64,000 bases of DNA. Origin: Adineta vaga (taxonomy: Eukaryota; Rotifera). Position numbers and translations under genes: made by a program. A model generated the notes under the pieces. The model did not search any database. It was not told the DNA's origin and saw only the letters and a list, made by a program, of their open reading frames with translations. The stretch covers positions 16,306,001-16,370,000 of the forward strand of contig CP075492.1 of the NCBI GenBank assembly GCA_021613535.1, in the 5' to 3' direction. Position 1 is the first letter of the stretch; every line of letters starts with the position of its first letter. Below are positions 57,694-64,000 of the stretch, piece after piece.

Positions 57694-58347
57694 CCTTCAA
57701 TTGTTCGCTTCAGTTACAATAAATTCGAAAAAGAAAAAGTTTTCTGTCAATATATGCTCTCATTCTTTTTATCTTTATATAGACATAGTAAAACAATATT
57801 TGTTAAGGAGTTTTCAAATGGTTGTTGGATTTTATCATCATAAAAAGAAGAAAAATAGAGAAAATCGCTTGTAAAAGACAAAAAAACTTGAGCGTGTTTT
57901 TTATTTGTTGACAATCAAACTATCACTCTCTGAGTGAAAGATCGTCAGACATTTGTGGAATGTATGTGACAGTCGTTATTCAGACGTGAAAAATCTAATT
58001 ATCGCATAGATTTCACCATTCATATTGGAAGTAAAAAAGGACCTCGCACTTGGTGAGAAACAGTTACCCTCAGATGATGAAACGATTATGCTTTTTCTTA
58101 TATAGAATATGTTCGATTGTTGCACAATGTGTTATTTACAAGAAATGTACAGACGAATTCTCAACTTCTTATATCTTGTCTTAGAATTTGTTACAGTATG
58201 ATTCAACTACTCATAAGATTGTATTAATGAACCAATATGCTACAAATAGGAGGCCAAGTGCTAGGATGTGGATGAAGAAGTGATATTCTCATTCTTTCTA
58301 TTTTTATTAGATTTACACATAGAAAAAGAAAACAGTCATAATGATAG
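57694..58347. other. Intergenic spacer
   Basis: Contains the E2 upstream region and the 3' flank of the TFIIE-beta gene. A weak G-rich piece (GGATGTGGATGAAG) lies at about 58264. Confidence 0.45.
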
Positions 58348-59109
58348 TTAGTTAGATGTGTTAGTATACACTTCTAATTGATTAGCAATATGTTGATTTT
58401 GTTTAATAATTGGTTTTTGTTTGCGTTGTCGTGAAGTTGTATTGGGCAATGGTATTTGATTTGATTCTTTTCCGTACGCTATATATCCATGATTATGAAG
58501 ATATTTACGTATATCTTCTTTAGTAATCTCGCCATCTGGAACAGTTCGCCATTCTTTAAGAAAATGTGAATGAATTTGTAAATTAAATTTCTGATCATTG
58601 TAAATCAAAACTTCTTCTTTATTATTTCCAGTATATCCAACAATTTTTTCTTTTTCTTTTAATCTTCTGATGATCCAATCTGCATTTATGATTGAATCTT
58701 GGACATCTTCAACAGTTATTTGTTTATCATAAGTTTCATAATGAGTTTTGAAAACATTAAGAACTGTTCGTACTTGTCGTCCTTGATCACATTTGAGTTG
58801 TAATGGAGATTTATAATGAAACTTTATAGAATTATCAAAGAATTTCATATCGATACGTCGATTATTAGGAAGAGCTTCAGAAATTAACCATTGTTTTGTT
58901 TTAGAATCTAGTGAAAGATTTTCACATTGTTCTAAAATTTCATCCAAAGTTAAATGAACTGAATCAGGATTTTTAAGATAATATAATCGCAGAAATTCAA
59001 TAATTTTAGCTAATTGTCGATTTCTATCTTGCATTGAATTCTGATTTGATGTATTACTTAATCGTTTCAATGATTTTTGCTTAGGTTTTTGCTGTGCGAA
59101 GGAAGTCAT
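58348..59109 (-). CDS. GTF2E2: General transcription factor IIE subunit beta
   Basis: An intronless 253-residue frame. A basic N-terminus (KPKQKSLKRL) precedes a first winged-helix region (LAKIIEFLRLYYLKN to ISEALPNNRRIDMKFF) and the family core FHYKSPLQLKCDQGRQV. A second winged helix follows (TVEDVQDSIINADWIIRRLK to EEVLIYNDQKFNLQIHSHF). LKEWRTVPDGEITKEDIRKYL matches the F-x-x-LWR-x-V region and the helix that contacts TFIIE-alpha. The tail is basic. TFIIE-beta joins TFIIE-alpha in the RNA polymerase II pre-initiation complex and helps recruit TFIIH. It is somewhat shorter than the human subunit (about 290). It appears functional. Confidence 0.85.
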   Translation of the reverse strand: MTSFAQQKPKQKSLKRLSNTSNQNSMQDRNRQLAKIIEFLRLYYLKNPDSVHLTLDEILEQCENLSLDSKTKQWLISEALPNNRRIDMKFFDNSIKFHYKSPLQLKCDQGRQVRTVLNVFKTHYETYDKQITVEDVQDSIINADWIIRRLKEKEKIVGYTGNNKEEVLIYNDQKFNLQIHSHFLKEWRTVPDGEITKEDIRKYLHNHGYIAYGKESNQIPLPNTTSRQRKQKPIIKQNQHIANQLEVYTNTSN

Positions 59110-59854
59110 TCAATCAGATTTAGTAGTAACTGAAAGTATCGTTTTCTTTCTTTGTATACTGCAATATATTTATTTATGTCTTGACACATTCTATATAAAA
59201 CGACAGGAAAGGAAAAAACGAATATGTGTCATACAAAATTACTGTTTTTTTCCTTTGACTCATAAAATATATTAAGTGTATAGGTAAAAATAATGAAAAA
59301 GAATAATACCTATTTTCCCCACTAAAATAACATATGACTACATCTCTTCAACTATTTTTTTTTTTATTAAATAGAAAGAAAAAAATGATAACATGTCGTG
59401 CACAGTAGACTATACAAGATATTCACATTTCATATGTAATACCGTTTATTCCTACAAATATGAATGCTTCTTTGCATAAATTACAAATTGAATTGATTTA
59501 TCAAAATCCTTAATAATCTTGAACCAATACAAATTTTTCGGTCATTTTTTAATATGTTGAGGGTGGGGTGTGGGTGTGGGCGTGAATGCATTTTCATCTT
59601 TTATAATGACGAAGCTTTAAATGGTTTTTCGAACTTAATTAAAATCTGTTTATCTGGATAAATAAGTAGCAATTACACCCTCGCCTCATTCTCAAGAAAA
59701 GTCAATTAATTGAAATGATGTTCAAGCGGAGAAATTGTTTTTTAAATTCAATCAAAATTCTATTTGAGCTAAACATAGAAATATATCTTGTTCTTCAAGT
59801 AAGGTTCTATAGCATCTGATGACAGCATACCATATCATCCATCAAATGAGTATC
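59110..59854. other. Intergenic spacer with telomere-like arms
   Basis: Contains GAGGGTGGGGTGTGGGTG at 59559-59580 and a C-rich partner (ACACCCTCGCCTCATTCTC) at about 59675-59695. This is a hairpin with an unusually long loop of about 95 bases. Confidence 0.55.
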
Positions 59855-62800
59855 CTATCGATGTAACCATTTAAAATCTTGATATTTATGATAGTTAAAC
59901 ATGCATTCACGTCGACACGCATCTTCAATGAGTGAACGCCAATCCATATTGATCTAATTAGTAATGAATTATTTATCAAATAGTTCATATATTAATGAAT
60001 GAAACGTACATTTAATGATTTCGCATGTCCAATGATATACACAGCATATTTGCCTCGAGTCACTGCTACATTGAGTCGACGTCGATCAGCTACAAATCCA
60101 ATACTCCGTCGTCTAGATTTGCCATTATTTGCACGAACAGTTGAAATCAAAATTATATCTTTTTCTCGTCCTTGGAATCCATCAACCGTCCCTATAATAT
60201 AGTTTATAAAAGATCATTGAAACACGTTAAAAGAAATAGATTATTTTCTGTAATTACCAATGTCTAAATACGGACTAATTTGATTTGTAATTAATATCGA
60301 CTGTGCTCGATACGGAGTGATGATTCCAATAGATGAAAGCTGAATTGAAGCTCGTTCTGTTAAGTATTGAATAAGTTCGACAATACACTTAGCTTCTGCA
60401 CGATTAAAATAAGATTGAGAGATGACATCGAGTTCATCTTGACTATTGACGACATTAATGAAGCCATAATGTTTCAGATGAAAACTTGCACTACATAGAA
60501 TTTAAAAATGAAACAATACTATACCGATGTATTTTGTTAAAGCTAACCGTTCTTCTTGTATAGATTTATCGGTCAAAAGTTGTCCATTGTAGATATAAGT
60601 CGACGGAAATCGACATATTGACTCTGCCATTCGATATTACTAAAATAATTAATATACAGATGGGTTTTCAAGAAAATCACTTTTCATCTAATTATTTACA
60701 TCCCGAATCAGCTATTTTATAAAATTATTCATCAATAATCGGAACTATTCACGATCATCTCTCAGACTGATTAGAGTTCGAAGAAAAGTAGTGTACTTAC
60801 GATTTTTAGCATATGTATTATGTCGGTGGATTTAAAGGCAATATAGAGACGTTCAATAAGTGATTGTCGAAAATTGGCATTTTGTGCTCTTTGTGATAGA
60901 ACAGTGGGTGGTAACTGCTCAGGATCACCAAAAAGTAATACACAGCGGATCATTAAACGTAATGGAATAAATGTATCGATTTCGAGACATTGTCCCGCTT
61001 CATCAACAATCAAACAGTCAAACCATGGAGATTGATTTATATCACGACAAAATGGATCAAAAATTGGATTTCCAACGTAGTTTAACGTAGATACAACGAC
61101 ATCGGCTATTTCTATATCTCGTTGTTTTCGTAACTTCAAATCTATTTGACATGTATTTTTCGACGAATAGAATTCTAATTAAGATAAGATAAATAAAATT
61201 CATAAAAGCTTTTCTATCAGTACAATACCTAACGGTGAAAGTTGGTCAACGATCTCTTTGAGCACTGTTGACTTAAACAAAGATACACTGGAAGTGTCAG
61301 TATATTCATTATGACCAACACGAGCTACTATGAGATCTGAATAAACAAAAAGAGAATGTAAGTATATAGATAATTCCTATATTAGCTCGATTGACCATCA
61401 ATTTTTGACAGTTTTTGTGCAAGTTCATCACAAGTGTCATTAGAAGGAGTGCATACAAGAATACGCAATTTTTTCTGTCGTCTCTGGAAATTCCATTTCT
61501 AAAACACTCATTCAGATATGTTTCCATAAATCATTGATAATATAGAAAATGGTTTTTACTTGATTTATTGAATGTATAATATTAACAATTGTATGAGATT
61601 TGCCTCAAATATAAACTTGTTAATAAATTGGGAAAAAAACTGAAATATTTTTCTGTATCTGTGCCTGGAGGTCCTTGTACCACGTACATTCGAGATGCAT
61701 TCCATTGTGATTGGCATATAACCGATGTAGCTTCATTTATCACTTGATATTGAACTTCATTCATTGCCTTAAATCAATTTTACAGAATTTTCCTCATGCG
61801 CTCCATAAAAGAAAGATTGCGATAAGTTTATCAAATGTAGAATTTAACAACTTTACGGCCTTTACTAAAGTTCTAGAATACAATCACTTTTCTTACTTCA
61901 CTATTCGTGACATCGAACGGCACTTGGTTTGATGGGTTAATCACGAAGATACTATCATTGACTGAAGGAGAGAGAAGTTCTGTAACCAAAGGAAACGATG
62001 GAAGCATAGCTAATGTTCGGAAACGGCGTAAATTAGAAACGAGCGATCCAATCACCTATTTAAAATAAAAGAATATTCTTTTGAATCTTTTGGAATTTCT
62101 TCTGCACTGACCTGTACTTGAATATTTGAATTAGTAATCAACGGTAAATATTTCAAAGCAATATAGATTGTCAGTTCCTTACACATGATTTCTGCTGGTT
62201 TAGTGTGCAAGCGAGCATCGAAAACTATATGACAATTTATCAGAAATCGATCTTAAATATCTACACATGCTTACCTAAGCGTGGATAAATGAATTTATGA
62301 TTAAAAATACATATTTTCTTTTGTTGTAAACCAAAAAACTGCTGATTATGCGAAACCGTGATAAGTAGAAGATCATCGGATTTTGGTTGCATCGGATCAT
62401 CAATTTTAAAAAGACCTGCATAATAAATCATGATTTATATCTATGAAAATCCATTAAAATTCTTACATTGACAATGTAATTCCATCAAACCAACCTTTAA
62501 TTTCTCTTCTGTTCGAATTATATATAAGTTAAATATCATTGATGGTTTACTATCATTTTCTTGCAAACGTTCTTGATTATCTTGTTTTATCTAGACACAA
62601 TAATAGCAGTTAACTTTGTCTAGGATCAATGTTTACATACATTTTCCCATGTTTCTGCAAGAAGCCAAGGTAAATGTGCTGATTCGTAATCACTAAACGA
62701 TGCATATTGGTCTTTTACTGGAGTCGGTGAACGACCACAGAGACAATAATCTTTGTACAAAATAACCGGTCTCAGATCTTCAAAAAGAAGAATGTTATAT

Positions 62801-63664
62801 TAAATTTAAAAACAATTGTTTTTTCTTACTGAAGGATTCATCAAACCAAATGGGATCCCATAGAAGAATATAGGATAAATATGTTTCATACGATAATACC
62901 CCTTCTGATTGTTTTAGTCTGTTGGAAAAAGAGACTCTTGGTACTGTTCTTTTATAACGGTTGGATAATGTATCAGATGTAGATACCTTGTATGTAATAA
63001 AAATATTTTCTGTTGTATTTTGGGCATTATTGGAATGATAATTTGATACTTCGGAAACAGATAATGATTCTGAATTGTTAGTGATTACTTCAGGTGCTTC
63101 ATATTCTGAATTGTTAGTGATTACTTCAGGTGCTTCATATTCTGAATTGTTAGTGATTACTTCAGGTGCTTCATATTCTGAATTGTTAGTGATTACTTCA
63201 GGTGCTTCATATTCTGAATTGTTAGTGATTACTTCAGGTGCTTCATATTCTGAATTGTTAGTGATTACTTCAGGTCCTTCATATTCTGAATTGTTAGTGA
63301 TTACTTCAGGTCCTTCATATTCTTCATATCCGAATTTTTGAAGAGTTAAAAACGAACTCTGAGGAAATTCAATCTCATCTTTAAGTGGAACGCTATCAAC
63401 ACTAGTAGAAATTACTGATGATTCTAATGACATATCAAATGGTATAGTTGGTTTGCATGGTTCTTCTATCACAGCGCAAGTAGATAACTCGCACAATGAG
63501 TCAGAAGCAATTGATTTCGATGTTTTTGAGTGCACAGAATTCTTAGAGTCGACTATATAAGAAAAAACCTGGAGATATGCATCTTTCAATATCGTATAAT
63601 TACTTTGACTACAACACACCAAACCAATAAAAATAATAATACCGATACAAAACAATAGAAACAT
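59855..63664 (-). CDS. Superfamily 1 Upf1/senataxin-type helicase with acidic repeat and N-terminal hydrophobic segment (probably decaying)
   Basis: Fifteen exons on the minus strand: 62830-63664, 62641-62777, 62467-62590, 62275-62414, 62112-62224, 61897-62055, 61659-61767, 61560-61603, 61396-61498, 61229-61336, 60801-61141, 60535-60639, 60258-60490, 60010-60191 and 59855-59953, about 940 residues. The helicase motifs are QGPPGT plus GKS (Walker A, split by an intron), ILVCTPSNDTCDEL (Ia), IVDEAGQ (II), GDPEQLPPT (III), YRM (IV), GIITPYRAQ, TVDGFQGRE (V) and VAVTRGK (VI). These enzymes unwind RNA or RNA-DNA. Exon 1 begins with a hydrophobic stretch (LLFCIGIIIFIGLVCC) and carries seven 12-residue repeats. 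Lesions: the Walker A intron starts AT instead of GT (61658), the Gln of QYRM is a TAA at the exon start (60639), and the next junction is one base out of phase. Confidence 0.8.
63072..63323 (-). repeat. 36-bp coding minisatellite (7 copies)
   Basis: Seven near-identical 36-bp units encode EYEAPEVITNNS (five copies) or EYEGPEVITNNS (two copies) in exon 1 of the helicase gene. Units differ at only one base position, so the array is young or is being homogenised. Confidence 0.95.
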
Positions 63665-64000
63665 AAGTGTAGATCTGAAATTAATAACTATTGTGGGTAC
63701 GCATCTTCTTTTTATTTAATAAAAAGGCCGACGAAAATAAGAGTAAAGTGTTTCGACGAGAAAATAAAACTTCAGCTAACTGTGTCTCATTAATACTGAT
63801 CTTCGAATTAAAGATAAATAGCGAATAAAAGAATGGTAGATATCTATCGTGAAACCTAATATACATGCAAAGCAAGAAAAATGAAAGAAAAAACAAAATA
63901 AAGCTTCGACTGGTGCTGATAGTGCGTAAACATATTCATCACATCCACATCCAGACTATATATGGATATGAAAATTTAGACTTAGAGATCATTTCTGTTC
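63665..64000. other. 5' flank of the helicase gene
   Basis: On the gene strand a possible acceptor (TTAATTTCAG) precedes the ATG by a few bases, so an upstream exon may exist. Otherwise nothing is seen; a weak C-rich piece (CACATCCACATCC) is near 63938. Confidence 0.4.

Noticed and set aside
63075-63341. Plus-strand repetitive frame (VITSGASYS units)
   Set aside because: Antisense shadow of the 36-bp minisatellite in the helicase exon.
1-64000. tRNA, rRNA and CRISPR arrays
   Set aside because: I scanned for T-loop words and regular spaced repeats and found none convincing. The only regular arrays are protein-coding repeats and the foldback arms.

Overview
The window looks like nuclear DNA of a bdelloid rotifer. 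I infer this from AT-rich DNA, many GT-AG introns of only about 50-60 nt, and a typical mix of gene families: kinesin-light-chain-type TPR arrays, ADP-ribosyltransferase+TPR genes, expanded rhodopsin-like GPCRs, NO VEIN-like ATPase genes, death-effector-like domains, GT61 glycosyltransferases, macro-domain and kelch fragments. G-rich telomere-like motifs (GGGTGTGGG type) are scattered throughout. The species is not determinable by eye. All homology calls rest on motif recognition, not on database searches.

Layout. 2-1940: an edge-truncated membrane protein gene and a convergent, frameshifted relative. 2040-8628: copy A of a segmental duplication carrying two GPCR genes, a spliced gene fragment and an 824-bp foldback element absent from copy B. 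9243-9913: a decayed gene. 11114-13613: a ten-exon type I membrane glycoprotein gene. 16160-18076: an ART+TPR gene broken in its TPR tail. 18706-27472: a twelve-exon NO VEIN-like gene (GHKL ATPase plus DUF3883) with lesions near its 3' end. 28214-28715: a second foldback element. 30345-31687: a GT61 gene with one in-frame stop. 33391-38884: a DED+TM exon set followed by a 28-unit TPR array, possibly one gene. 40652-41823: an intact AADAC-like hydrolase. 42134-43741: a CENP-B/pogo-type transposase with a frameshift. 45342-51015: copy B of the duplication in the same orientation. 51025-54207: gene remnants and a small cysteine-rich gene. 55365-59109: TIMP-like, kelch-remnant, E2 ubiquitin-conjugating and TFIIE-beta genes. 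59855-63664: a fifteen-exon Upf1/senataxin-type helicase with several lesions.

The genes do not form one pathway. Two housekeeping genes (TFIIE-beta and an E2) sit among lineage-expanded and decaying families, which resembles a dynamic, perhaps subtelomeric-like region. The most distinctive non-genic content is (1) two foldback elements with 9-bp target duplications whose arms carry short tandem motifs and G-rich arrays, and (2) about ten short hairpins made of telomere-like G-rich/C-rich arms. Two of these hairpins sit inside introns of the NO VEIN-like gene and two mark the right ends of the duplicated segment.
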